64,000 nucleotides of DNA from IMG/VR virus record IMGVR_UViG_3300025121_000027, positions 43,006 to 107,005 of that record; one strand, 5' to 3'. Positions 55,171-63,660 of this stretch are shown in pieces. Source of the DNA: a virus. Below the pieces are notes generated by a model. The model was given only the letters and a program-made list of their open reading frames with translations, was not told where the DNA came from and searched no databases. Position 1 is the stretch's first letter. Each line of letters starts with the position of its first letter. A program made the position numbers and the translations under genes.

Positions 55171-56444
55171 ACTAATTCACTCCTATATTCCCAAACTTTA
55201 TTGAATGCTTTTCCGATATCTATCATGTCATTTGTTGTACTGTTTGGAGCATGAGCGATTGTCAAAAATAGCTTCTCTTTATATAGAGATTCTACAACTG
55301 GTCTATGAATTGCTTCTTGATCTTTTCTCCAAGGCATTTGATAGATAGGCTTAATATAGCCGCATCCAATTTGAACACCTTCGCCATCTCTCCCATCTCT
55401 TGGAGTTAATTCCGCTTTAACCACTTCAATAAACTTATCTCTATGTAGGCTATTTGCTTTGCTTTTATCCCACAAATAAGCAGCAACATAATATGAATGA
55501 GTACATCCGCATCTAATTTTTGCAGGAGTAATTGCAGGAATTTGACTTAACATAATATTAAGATTCATAACGTTTTCGCGTCTTGTTTCAATGTTATAAT
55601 CTAACTTTTTCAATTGCTCTCTTGCTACTGCTGCTTGAAATTCTGTCATGCGAAGATTAAGACCAATCATATTATAATGAATAGATTCCTCGCCAGAATC
55701 ATAAATGTCATTCATTACTGATTCTGCATGATTCATAATCAGCCTGCATCTATTTTCTAAATTTCCACTGTTTGTAACAATCATCCCACCTTCGCCGCAA
55801 GTCATATGCTTGCCAAAGTTCAAAGAGAAAACACTTATATCCGCAATTGTTCCTGAATATCTATCGAAGTATTTTGAGCCTGGTGCCTGAGCACAATCTG
55901 AAATAAGATATATTTCTTTTTTGTACTTCTCTTCTGCTTCCCTAATAATAGATTTCAAATTAGAATAGTCACAAGGTTGGCCGAAAATATCTACTGCAAT
56001 AATTGCTTTTGTTTTCTCTGTAATTAATGATACAACACTTTTAGGATCGATACAAAAATAATCCTCTTCTACATCTGCAAAGACAGGAGTTGCTCCAAAC
56101 CATAGGGGAACAGTAGCAGAACAAGTCATACTATAAGGAGTTACAATAACTTCATCTCCTTGTTTCAAGCCGATTGCGGCGCAAGCAATAAACAAACCAG
56201 ACGTAGCACTATTACAAGCAATAGCTTGTCCGTTGACATTAAATTTATAAGACCAAGACAATTCAAGCCCTTGAATTTCTGGTCCACCCATAGAATGAGG
56301 ACCTTTGTTTGCTCTATATCCAGATGGTCTCCCAAAATTAAAAACTCGCTTTAGTGCTTCTTTTTCATTTTCATTATATGTATTTTGGCTCGGAAAATTT
56401 GTAGTTCTGATTTTTCGCCCACCAAAAATAGCAAGTTCAGACAT
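55167..56444 (-). CDS. DegT/DnrJ/EryC1-type sugar aminotransferase
   Basis: 425 residues. PLP-dependent: SMGGPEIQGLEL, the CNSATSGLFIACAAIGLKQGDEVIVTPY loop, VDIFGQPCDYSNL, ISDCAQAPGSKY, and NFGKHMTCGEGGMIV with the Schiff-base Lys. PseC/LegC-like members aminate the 4-keto sugar made by the dehydratase. Encoded upstream of the NeuB gene; the two are separated by two small ORFs. The enzyme is slightly longer than typical PseC (about 380). Confidence 0.85.
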   Translation of the reverse strand: MSELAIFGGRKIRTTNFPSQNTYNENEKEALKRVFNFGRPSGYRANKGPHSMGGPEIQGLELSWSYKFNVNGQAIACNSATSGLFIACAAIGLKQGDEVIVTPYSMTCSATVPLWFGATPVFADVEEDYFCIDPKSVVSLITEKTKAIIAVDIFGQPCDYSNLKSIIREAEEKYKKEIYLISDCAQAPGSKYFDRYSGTIADISVFSLNFGKHMTCGEGGMIVTNSGNLENRCRLIMNHAESVMNDIYDSGEESIHYNMIGLNLRMTEFQAAVAREQLKKLDYNIETRRENVMNLNIMLSQIPAITPAKIRCGCTHSYYVAAYLWDKSKANSLHRDKFIEVVKAELTPRDGRDGEGVQIGCGYIKPIYQMPWRKDQEAIHRPVVESLYKEKLFLTIAHAPNSTTNDMIDIGKAFNKVWEYRSELV

Positions 56445-56462
56445 AGTTTTAATCCTTTCTTT

Positions 56463-57089
56463 TTAATATTTTGAATAAGCAAAATTATTTTCTTGCCCTT
56501 TTTTGTTTTTGACTCTGTTGCACATTTTTCTTATAATATATTCTGATTTATTCAATTCTTTTGCAGCAGCATTTGCGCTTGAAAATTCTTTACCATCAAT
56601 TATCCATATTAAAGATTTTCTTGTGTTTCTTCCATTTGTTTTATGTGTTACAAATCTACAGTTGCCTGGTTCGTAATTCCCATTATTGTCTTCTCTATCT
56701 ATCTCTAACCCTTTCTTCCAACCATTAGACATACACCAGTCATAGAATGTTTTAACGTCATCTTTCCATTCATCACATATCTTAATGCCGCGTCCACCAT
56801 AATATTTATAATCTTTACTTTTAACATTTGTACATCTTTCTTTGATATGCTTCCATGTTTTGTATAACAAATGATATCTTAACCCATGTATAGTATTTCT
56901 TTTGATTATCTCTTCTTTAAATAAACAACCACAACTTTTAGTATTTCCACTTTTGATATTTTCTCCAATGGCTATAAAATCATTTCCGCAGTCGCACTTA
57001 CATTTCCATAAAAGTTTACCCATTTTATTCTTTCCAGTGAGTTGAATTACAATAAATCTCCCATATCTTTTGTTGGTAATATCAATCAC
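56463..57089 (-). CDS. HNH/AP2-type homing endonuclease
   Basis: 208 residues. CKCDCGNDFIAIGENIKSGNTKSCGC (zinc part, read in pieces), then HGLRYHLLYKTWKHIKERCTNVKSKDYKYYGGRGIKICDEWKDD, DREDNNGNYEPGNCRFVTHKTNGRNTR: the pattern of phage HNH endonucleases with an AP2-like DNA-binding tail (KEFSSANAAAKELNKSEYIIRK). It lies between two sugar genes, a typical intergenic insertion. Confidence 0.88.
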   Translation of the reverse strand: MIDITNKRYGRFIVIQLTGKNKMGKLLWKCKCDCGNDFIAIGENIKSGNTKSCGCLFKEEIIKRNTIHGLRYHLLYKTWKHIKERCTNVKSKDYKYYGGRGIKICDEWKDDVKTFYDWCMSNGWKKGLEIDREDNNGNYEPGNCRFVTHKTNGRNTRKSLIWIIDGKEFSSANAAAKELNKSEYIIRKMCNRVKNKKGQENNFAYSKY

Positions 57090-58102
57090 AATTTTTCCTT
57101 TCTATCTTTATCAATCAATAGTTTATCAATCACATTATGAACTCTTAAAGCATTACTCATGTTGCAAATAGAAGAGTATTCTTCTTTCATAAGTACTTTA
57201 TAAACGTGTTGATATAAATTCCGTAAAGAGAACTTTAAATCAGTTTCAAAGAAACAACTTGATACTCTTTCTTGAATTGATGGAAGAGAATAATAATCTC
57301 CATACGTTTCTTCTTTTTTACAAAGAGTAGTTGATATATTCAAAAAATGATTATCAAAAATCCATCTTCTCTTTCCTGTCAAAAGATGCATTTCAAAACA
57401 ATCAAACTTCCTACCGTCAACAGGAACAATAAAGATATTATCACACTTAGAATACTTCAATCTAACTGCATATGTAGGGTCTGAAGAGTTATAATCAAGA
57501 ATTGGTTTTGTATCTACAATCTCTCCTTCTATAAATGTTCCTGCTACCCAATTTAAAATGTCGATTGCATGGCTCGCATCCCTTACAAACCCCCTTGTAT
57601 AGTAAAAGACAATACTTTGAATATCATTTTCTTTCTGGATATGTTCTATTGCATATCTTATATATTGAGAAAATCTTCTTCCATAATTGACGATAACTTG
57701 AATATTAGATTCTCTACAAAGCCAATCTATTCTTGTTGCTTCATAGATATTTTGTCCTGCTGGCTTTTCAAGGATGATAACTTTAGGTAGGGTATTTGGT
57801 CCTGCATGTTGTCTTGATATTTCTTCTATCATTGCTAAGTGCGTAGAAGTAGGAGAAGCAATAACAATAACATCTGCTATCGTTTCATGAAAGCCAAGAG
57901 CGATTTTGCAATTCCATTTATCTGCTGCTCGTTCTGCTTTTACTTCATCTACATCTCTTACCCATGTAAGTTCAAAATTAGGATCAGAATAAACAGCATG
58001 GGCATGAGTCAATGGAAATTCTGTATTTGGAGAATCTAAATGATCCAGTTTTAAACCACCGATTGACCCTGCACCTATTAGACCAACGGTAAATTTATTC
58101 AT
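57086..58102 (-). CDS. Gfo/Idh/MocA-family oxidoreductase
   Basis: 338 residues. GLIGAGSIGGLKLDHL binds NAD(P); VIVIASPTSTHLAMI and VIILEKPAGQNIYEA carry the family EKP motif. A C-terminal alpha/beta domain follows. In nonulosonate and related loci such enzymes oxidise or epimerise the sugar. It makes this operon unlike the classical six-gene pseudaminic set. Confidence 0.8.
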   Translation of the reverse strand: MNKFTVGLIGAGSIGGLKLDHLDSPNTEFPLTHAHAVYSDPNFELTWVRDVDEVKAERAADKWNCKIALGFHETIADVIVIASPTSTHLAMIEEISRQHAGPNTLPKVIILEKPAGQNIYEATRIDWLCRESNIQVIVNYGRRFSQYIRYAIEHIQKENDIQSIVFYYTRGFVRDASHAIDILNWVAGTFIEGEIVDTKPILDYNSSDPTYAVRLKYSKCDNIFIVPVDGRKFDCFEMHLLTGKRRWIFDNHFLNISTTLCKKEETYGDYYSLPSIQERVSSCFFETDLKFSLRNLYQHVYKVLMKEEYSSICNMSNALRVHNVIDKLLIDKDRKEKL

Positions 58103-58104
58103 TT

Positions 58105-58854
58105 TTATTCTCCTGGTTGTTTTGACTGCAACTTTCTGTTGACAAGTATTTGTGGATTGTCAAGTATGAAATCTACAATTTCATCTACTGTAATTGTTTC
58201 CCATCTATTTTGAGAAACAAAATGCTCTATGAGAGTTTTGATAACTTCAAAATCTTCTTTATAGTCTAACGTCAATCTCAATCCTGGCCAATTATAAATT
58301 CCTTCTGCTGCAAGATTTTTAAATACAGTAAATTTTGGAGCTAATCTAATTAAGTTCCATCCTGTATGTTGACGAAAACTTCCATTAACTCTTTTGTTTA
58401 TTTCTTTCAATACTTCTGTATTGTATATTTGAATATCGCTACCATCAAACCATGATCTTGGATTTATATTGCTTACATGCACATCATATAAAATATGAGT
58501 TATATAGCGTTTATAAATTTCATGCAACTTATCTATTTGAAGTGGGTCTAAAAGTGGACAGTCTGAAGTAACATCAACAATAGTATCAATGTTGTAAAAC
58601 GTAGTGCAACAAATTACTCTTTGCATTACGTCTTCTTCACTACCAACAAAAAAATCAATTCCATTATCTCTACAATAATAAATTATCTCTTGACTGTTTA
58701 CAGTCGTTGCTACAATAATTTTATCTAAACACTTTGCTTGCTTAACTCTATCTATCATCCATTGAAGTATCGGCTTGCCTAAAACTTCCATCATTACTTT
58801 GCCGGGAAGTCTACTGCTGCCCATCCTCGCTTGGATTATTGCTGCTGTTGTCAA
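58105..58854 (-). CDS. CMP-sugar cytidylyltransferase (SpsF/NeuA-like)
   Basis: 249 residues, TTG start eight bases after AAGGAG. TAAIIQARMGSSRLPGKVMMEVLGKPILQWMIDRV is the CTP-binding loop of the CTP_transf_3 family; VDVTSDCPLLDP supplies the metal-binding Asp. These enzymes activate nonulosonic acids as CMP-sugars (NeuA, PseF) or take part in spore-coat polysaccharide synthesis (SpsF). With the NeuB-type synthase the first role is most likely here. Confidence 0.82.
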   Translation of the reverse strand: MTTAAIIQARMGSSRLPGKVMMEVLGKPILQWMIDRVKQAKCLDKIIVATTVNSQEIIYYCRDNGIDFFVGSEEDVMQRVICCTTFYNIDTIVDVTSDCPLLDPLQIDKLHEIYKRYITHILYDVHVSNINPRSWFDGSDIQIYNTEVLKEINKRVNGSFRQHTGWNLIRLAPKFTVFKNLAAEGIYNWPGLRLTLDYKEDFEVIKTLIEHFVSQNRWETITVDEIVDFILDNPQILVNRKLQSKQPGE

Positions 58855-58855
58855 T

Positions 58856-59398
58856 TTACAATCTCCTTGTAGAAGTTTTGTAAAGCATTATTTCAATAAT
58901 TAAATCTTTATCTTCATTAGATAAAGTTACTTGTCTTGCATTTATTCCGTACTCTTTAAACTTGTCTTTCCAAAAACTATCTCTTTTCTTATCGTTGCTT
59001 TCGTATTCTAATTCAAAAATAACTTCTCTAATTCCTACAGAAGCAATATTTTTTAAACAAATAATGCACGGTTCGAGAGTACAATATAAAATTGAACCAA
59101 ACGGAATTTCACTTGACTGCATTGCCATTTGATTGATAGCGTTTTGTTCTGCATGAATAGATCTACACTCTTGGTATTTTATCGATCCGCTATCATCTGG
59201 AAGTGTCAATCTTCTAAGGCAATACTTATCTCCATCATCAGTGCATTGTGGTTGACCAGGAAGACTTCCGTTGTATCCTGTTGCTAATATCCTATGGTTA
59301 AATACAATAACTGCTCCTGTTGGTCTACTATTACAACCAGAACGAGAAGCAGCAAGTTTAGCCATAGCCAAAAAGTATTTATCCCAGGATAGTCTCAT
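58856..59398 (-). CDS. dCMP deaminase
   Basis: 180 residues. SGCNSRPTGAVIVFNHRILATGYNGS, SIHAEQNAINQ (catalytic HAE) and CTLEPCIICLKN (PCxxC zinc ligands) define a dCMP deaminase, which makes dUMP for thymidylate synthase. The TS gene is two ORFs upstream, so the pair supplies dTMP. Start overlaps the upstream stop. Confidence 0.9.
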   Translation of the reverse strand: MRLSWDKYFLAMAKLAASRSGCNSRPTGAVIVFNHRILATGYNGSLPGQPQCTDDGDKYCLRRLTLPDDSGSIKYQECRSIHAEQNAINQMAMQSSEIPFGSILYCTLEPCIICLKNIASVGIREVIFELEYESNDKKRDSFWKDKFKEYGINARQVTLSNEDKDLIIEIMLYKTSTRRL

Positions 59399-59721
59399 TA
59401 TTGTACTAACTCCAAATTAGAATAGTTGACCAATACTGGTTTTTCTCTTTCTGAAAAAACAACAAGAGCTGCTTTAAAATATTCTTTTGGAAAAAAGATA
59501 TTGCCAACTTCATCTTCCCATTCGATAAAGCCATTTGAAAGTGTTCTATATCCAATAAACAAACCAATTCTTTCTTCGATTGGTTTTTCTTCCCATGATT
59601 TATATTTCTTTAATGGTTTGCCTGGTTTTGCTTCTCTGCGCTGCCACATTCTTTGTAAAGTACTTTTTACAATTACTTTATCGCCAAGTTTAAAATTGCT
59701 TGATCCAATAATTTTTACCAT
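59398..59721 (-). CDS. Hypothetical protein
   Basis: 107 residues, beta-rich (FKLGDKVIVKSTLQRMWQRREAKPGK..., RIGLFIGYRTLSNGFIEWEDEVGN), resembling small phage proteins with an SH3/KOW-like start. Role unknown. Packed between TS and dCMP deaminase genes. Confidence 0.5.
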   Translation of the reverse strand: MVKIIGSSNFKLGDKVIVKSTLQRMWQRREAKPGKPLKKYKSWEEKPIEERIGLFIGYRTLSNGFIEWEDEVGNIFFPKEYFKAALVVFSEREKPVLVNYSNLELVQ

Positions 59722-61443
59722 TTATTCTTTCCTTAAATATTCTTTCACTATATCAATTTGAAAACCATAACAGTGAAGTCCTTGACTATAAAAAGTAAGC
59801 GGCCCTGGCTCAACTCCTAATTCATTTGCAATGTATTCGTTAAGCAAAGTAAAGCCGCCCATGTTTTCTGGAAAGCCGCAATTACCAGTTATTGAGATTA
59901 AGTTGTTTCTTCGCATAACAAAATTAGTATTTTTATTATTTACACACCAAACAAAACCACTATAATTTTGTTTTTTCAAACCATTGTTATCAAAATGTTG
60001 CCTTTGAATCATAGACTCTTTTCTTTTTGAAAGATAAATTGCTCCATCGCCTTCATTTATGATAGAGTGATATCCTAATGAATAAGATAACTTTTGGAAC
60101 CATTGAAGTCTATCTTTTTTAATTGAATAAAATATTTTGTTTGTATCGCTTCTGATAGATCCGTCTGCCATAATCATGGTGTCAAACAAAGCTTTTCTGT
60201 CTTCATAAACCAAATCCAATAATTTTTCTATAGGTTCTCTTTTTGGAATTAGATTAAAAATCCATTTAGAATATTCTACAGGTATATAGAAAACATAACT
60301 TTCAACATTAATACCATTTGGATATTCCTTGTTGGCAATTTTATATTTTGTTGTTTCAACAAATCTTTCTGAAAAATTGATGTTTAATTTGTTTAAAATA
60401 TCTCTAATTTCTTTATGATATTTCTTTTTTGTTTGATATATTTCTATCGCATTGCAATCCTGTTTATAAGAAGCATCTGTCAAAACCCATCCGAGTAACG
60501 ATGCCTTGTCAGATCCTATAGACCAAGATCCTCCAAAATACGGAGCTGCTAATGGTATAAAAGATCCATCTTTTGGTTGGATTTTTTCCGCTTGAGTATA
60601 TTGATATTCTTGTATGATTCTTTTGCGTCCTGAATGCGTTACATATTTATGTAAAACTCTATGATTAGCGGTAACAAGTTGATCAACTCTTTCCGTTTTT
60701 AAATGGTACATTGTTTCATTAACAACTGGATACTTAACTATGTTTGAAATATCGCAATATTCCAGTTGCCATTTATCTAAATTTAATGAACAAACAGTAT
60801 CTTTATTTTGGTTTATTGTATTTATATTTTTCCATCCGTTGTTTGTTAATACTTCTGAATCATCACTTATGCAATACAAGTCCCATGATCGATAAATGAT
60901 ACCAAGACAAACTTTATTCTCTTTCACTTTGATATCTATACCCCTAAGGCACGGAGAAGTCCTACGTTCCGTTTCATTTTTATATGGCTTGTCATATCCA
61001 AAGTTAGTATCTGGATCGCCTACAGTAATAAAAGGATGGTTATTACCGTATCCTTTTTCTTTTAAATGCCGAATGCTCCATTCAAGTTGAGACTCGTATT
61101 TATTAGAATAAACATTTCGCACCTTGCCATTGATCCAAGTAGCGTATCTATACTCTTCATTAGTAGATAGATTAGGGTCCATAAGATAGTTGGCAAAGTA
61201 TTGCTCTATCTTTTCATCTGTAGTTGTTGGTGATACTCCTTGAGGCATAATCGGCGCAAGCGGTCTTGTATGTGGAAATTGAATAATACCAGCAGCAACA
61301 GGAAGTTCAAGTCTGTAATCTCCTTTCATACTGCCTTCTGTAATTTCATATTTAATTCCGTATTTCCAACAACAAGAAAGAAGCATGAAATATGCTTCGT
61401 CTAAAGTATTTGCATTGACAAATCCTGGCATAAATTTATCCAT
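59722..61443 (-). CDS. Thymidylate synthase interrupted by an intein
   Basis: 573 residues; residues 191-521 are intein. The exteins join as IYRSWDLY + CGFPENMGGFTLLNEYIANELGVEPG, with an earlier PCLRGIDIKVK motif. SWDLY-x-GFPxN and the short length (242 residues spliced) match the archaeal/methanogen-type thymidylate synthase group rather than E. coli ThyA. The Asn in GFPEN argues for dUMP, not dCMP, as substrate. The intein sits inside the nucleotide-binding motif, so splicing is essential for activity. Confidence 0.85.
   Translation of the reverse strand: MDKFMPGFVNANTLDEAYFMLLSCCWKYGIKYEITEGSMKGDYRLELPVAAGIIQFPHTRPLAPIMPQGVSPTTTDEKIEQYFANYLMDPNLSTNEEYRYATWINGKVRNVYSNKYESQLEWSIRHLKEKGYGNNHPFITVGDPDTNFGYDKPYKNETERRTSPCLRGIDIKVKENKVCLGIIYRSWDLYCISDDSEVLTNNGWKNINTINQNKDTVCSLNLDKWQLEYCDISNIVKYPVVNETMYHLKTERVDQLVTANHRVLHKYVTHSGRKRIIQEYQYTQAEKIQPKDGSFIPLAAPYFGGSWSIGSDKASLLGWVLTDASYKQDCNAIEIYQTKKKYHKEIRDILNKLNINFSERFVETTKYKIANKEYPNGINVESYVFYIPVEYSKWIFNLIPKREPIEKLLDLVYEDRKALFDTMIMADGSIRSDTNKIFYSIKKDRLQWFQKLSYSLGYHSIINEGDGAIYLSKRKESMIQRQHFDNNGLKKQNYSGFVWCVNNKNTNFVMRRNNLISITGNCGFPENMGGFTLLNEYIANELGVEPGPLTFYSQGLHCYGFQIDIVKEYLRKE
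59881..60873 (-). mobile_element. Intein with LAGLIDADG endonuclease in thymidylate synthase
   Basis: 331 codons from Cys191 to Asn521, followed by Cys+1. Block A CISDDSEVLTNNGW, block B TANHRVLH, dodecapeptide motifs LLGWVLTDASY and LFDTMIMADGS, C-terminal ISITGN. The penultimate residue is Gly rather than His, a known variation. Confidence 0.88.
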
Positions 61444-61541
61444 TAACTATTCCTCTTCTTTTTCATTTCTTCATATCCTTCTTTGAAAAACCATCCTATG
61501 ATAAGTCCGCAAATAAACATTATCAAAAGTTCTTCTGTCAT
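61443..61541 (-). CDS. 32-residue membrane peptide
   Basis: MTEELLIMFICGLIIGWFF followed by a charged tail. One transmembrane segment. Its stop overlaps the TS start in TAATG. Short but well placed; function unknown. Confidence 0.45.
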   Translation of the reverse strand: MTEELLIMFICGLIIGWFFKEGYEEMKKKRNS

Positions 61542-61547
61542 TTTTGT

Positions 61548-61793
61548 TTATCCTTTTTCTGTGAAGGAGTTTACCATTGCTTTGTCTAATTGGTTGCAAA
61601 GTCTATCAAGACATAAACGGCAAATAAAAACACGACTTTTGAATATATCAAACTCTCTAACATTTGGAATTTCTACAACTTGCGGAACATAACTACTACA
61701 GAAAGAACACGAAGCATTTACATTTTCAAATACGTTTGGCTCTGGTCTTGGATTTGAAATTACTTTTGCTTTACTTAGATCAATTTTATTCAA
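61548..61793 (-). CDS. Small zinc-binding protein
   Basis: 81 residues with CSFCSSYV near residue 29 and ICRLCLDRLC near residue 57, a four-Cys zinc site (CxxC pairs). Not assigned to a family. Confidence 0.55.
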   Translation of the reverse strand: MNKIDLSKAKVISNPRPEPNVFENVNASCSFCSSYVPQVVEIPNVREFDIFKSRVFICRLCLDRLCNQLDKAMVNSFTEKG

Positions 61794-61828
61794 GTTATAT
61801 TCTCCTTTTAGTTTTGCTTTTCTGGTCG

Positions 61829-62428
61829 TTACGCGGCCTGCCGCGAATGTTCAGCGAGCCTCAAAAGTTCGTCCCTGAAAGCGATGGGTGTTGCGTTCGC
61901 TTCCTTCTTGCCTAAGGTCGGCTTGTTGCGATCTTTTCCACGCTGATCGTGGAAACCAATCTGATATGCGCCCATAGGGCGCGCCCATCTGAGTTCAAAC
62001 GGCGCTACCTTGCCGACGTAATAAAGCCATGTTGCCTTGTTCGCTTTGTGACCATAAGCCGACTGCCAGACCTCGCAAGTCCAACCGATACCATCAACAG
62101 ACTTCACCCACGCGCCTTTTTTTGGCTTCGTTAAACCGAAGAAATTCCAAGCATATGTTTGTGCAGGGTGCTCCAATACACCGCCGTTGATTCTTACGGC
62201 GGCAAGCGCTGCATAAAAACAGCCACCATCTAACCACGGCACGTTGTGCTTGCCTCCCCATCGAGTGAAATTCACCTTAGCCATCTTCCCCCACTTCTGG
62301 CATGGTGGATGCGCAACAACAGGATTGAATCCTACATATTTTCTTGCGTCTCTGCCCACGTCCCAAGGATCGACAAAATTGAGTCCGAAATAGACGCCAT
62401 TTTTCTCCACAAACAAAGCTGAAATCAT
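61829..62428 (-). CDS. Phage DNA methylase-like protein (HPPC family)
   Basis: 199 residues from the ATG at 62428, seven bases after GGAGG; an ATG at 62443 overlaps that site and is less likely. VVAHPPCQKWGKMA, GGVLEHPAQTYAW and the WD/RDARKY start resemble a family of phage proteins annotated as DNA cytosine methylase-like, with PPC in the place of the catalytic Cys motif. SAM-binding motifs are not evident. GC content is far above its neighbours, suggesting recent transfer. Confidence 0.55.
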   Translation of the reverse strand: MISALFVEKNGVYFGLNFVDPWDVGRDARKYVGFNPVVAHPPCQKWGKMAKVNFTRWGGKHNVPWLDGGCFYAALAAVRINGGVLEHPAQTYAWNFFGLTKPKKGAWVKSVDGIGWTCEVWQSAYGHKANKATWLYYVGKVAPFELRWARPMGAYQIGFHDQRGKDRNKPTLGKKEANATPIAFRDELLRLAEHSRQAA

Positions 62429-62443
62429 AGGCCAGTCCTCCAT

Positions 62444-62740
62444 ATCATTACTATACCTTTAATTTCTCCTTCTACCTACGAAGCAAAGTTCGCAGGTAGG
62501 TAGAGCATTATAGGCACATCAGCCGGTCGCTCTGAATCTTCATATATGAAGATTATAGTTTGCGAAGAAGAGCGGAGCCCGATCAAGGGCCAGTGTCACC
62601 TTGCGGCTCCATATGTATTCTATACTATTAATCTTACCCCTCCTATTTAATGGATTTTGAAATCGTTTGGTTGGCTTTTACCAACCGCGTTTCATAAAGC
62701 ACCTCCATCGTTTGTCAATGAGCGATTAATCATATGGTAT
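62444..62740 (-). ncRNA. Multi-hairpin structured leader
   Basis: About 300 bases without a long ORF, minus strand, downstream of promoter copy 4. In order it holds: a five-codon ORF with strong GGAGGTG site whose last codons form the stem GGTTGG-TAAAAG-CCAACC; a bulged stem GGAGCC/GGCTCC with inner CAAGG/CCTTG; GCTCT/AGAGC enclosing a 20-base palindrome (AATCTTCATA and its complement); and CTACCTAC/GTAGGTAG. It runs up to the methylase-like gene. It may be a long regulatory leader or an independent ncRNA. No known family recognised. Confidence 0.55.
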
Positions 62741-62747
62741 ACAGCTT

Positions 62748-62778
62748 ATTATAATAAGATTTTTTGAAAAAATAAAAG
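62748..62778 (-). promoter_or_regulatory. Promoter copy 4
   Basis: CTTTTATTTTTT, then TATAAT with the same arrangement as copies 1-3 (one base longer), reading leftward. It follows the SMC-like gene and would drive the structured leader and the metabolism/sugar operon. Confidence 0.65.
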
Positions 62779-62786
62779 ACGATTGG

Positions 62787-63413
62787 CTATTTTTTGACGT
62801 AGCTTTTATCAAGCTTTTTATCTATATGGAAAACTTTATCTCCTGCCTCACACAATATATCATTTTGTGTAACGATAATAATTTGCAAGCTAAGTTTTTC
62901 GCTTATCTCTTTTACCATTTTAGCCGCTCGTTTATGCAGATTGCCAGCAGCAGAATTAAGATGGCGAAATGGTTCATCGAATAAAAAGCAATTCATTTTC
63001 TTTGGTTCTTCTAAAGACCATAGGGTTGGCCGAAGCGCAAAAGATGCCACATCTACAATACCAAAACCAGTCCCATACATCGGTCTTCTTTCTTTGCCAT
63101 CTTTAACAAACAAAGGAGATGCTTCTGTTCTGCCTCTTTTAATATCGAATCTGAGTTTTAATTCATATGCATCTTCTCGAAAGATGGCTGTCATAGCAAG
63201 AGAAGCTAATTCGTTCAATCTAAATTCTAACAAAGATTGAGTTTGAAGTGCTATCAACTGGATTATAGTTTGTGCTTTTTGACAGTTTATCAAATGCTCT
63301 TTGTTTTTCTCTATTGATATCTTATAACTTTTTACTTGCTCTAATATAGCATCTCTTTTTCCTTTTGCTCTATCTAATTTAGACCTTAGCCTTGAAGTTG
63401 AATCGTATCCCAT
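62787..63413 (-). CDS. SMC/Rad50-like ATPase C-terminal protein
   Basis: 208 residues. A coiled N-terminal half (LRSKLDRAKGKRDAILEQVKSYKISIEKN) is followed by GTGFGIVDVASFALRPTLWSLEEPKKMNCFLFDEPFRHLNSA, the signature and Walker B region of SbcC/Rad50/gp46-type ATPases, and LSLQIIIVTQND. There is no Walker A, so it looks like the C-terminal half of an ATPase whose N-terminal half is a separate gene further upstream. Likely recombination or end processing. Overlaps the next gene by 28 bases. Confidence 0.72.
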   Translation of the reverse strand: MGYDSTSRLRSKLDRAKGKRDAILEQVKSYKISIEKNKEHLINCQKAQTIIQLIALQTQSLLEFRLNELASLAMTAIFREDAYELKLRFDIKRGRTEASPLFVKDGKERRPMYGTGFGIVDVASFALRPTLWSLEEPKKMNCFLFDEPFRHLNSAAGNLHKRAAKMVKEISEKLSLQIIIVTQNDILCEAGDKVFHIDKKLDKSYVKK

Positions 63414-63649
63414 GAATACTTCCTCTCAAGAGATTGAACACCATTTTCAAATTTGACTTCAAGTTTTTTTAACGATGCTTCTTTTTCGTCTATTAGTTTA
63501 GATAATTGTTCTACTGTTTTTATCTTATCTCTTTTTTCAAGGTCTTGCATAATAGCAGATAAAGCACCTTCTGCTCTGGACTTTGCAGTATCGGCTTTAT
63601 CAACTACAGATTTCATCTTAAGAAGTTTTTCTGCTAATTTGTTATCCAT
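63386..63649 (-). CDS. Coiled-coil protein of the SMC-like module
   Basis: 87 residues, almost entirely charged coiled coil (KLAEKLLKMKSVVDKADTAKSRAEGALSAIMQDLEKRDKIKTVEQLSKLIDEKEASLKKLE read in parts). It could be the middle hinge segment of a split Rad50-like ATPase, given its overlap with the C-terminal piece. Confidence 0.6.
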   Translation of the reverse strand: MDNKLAEKLLKMKSVVDKADTAKSRAEGALSAIMQDLEKRDKIKTVEQLSKLIDEKEASLKKLEVKFENGVQSLERKYSWDTIQLQG

Positions 63650-63660
63650 TATTATTTCCT

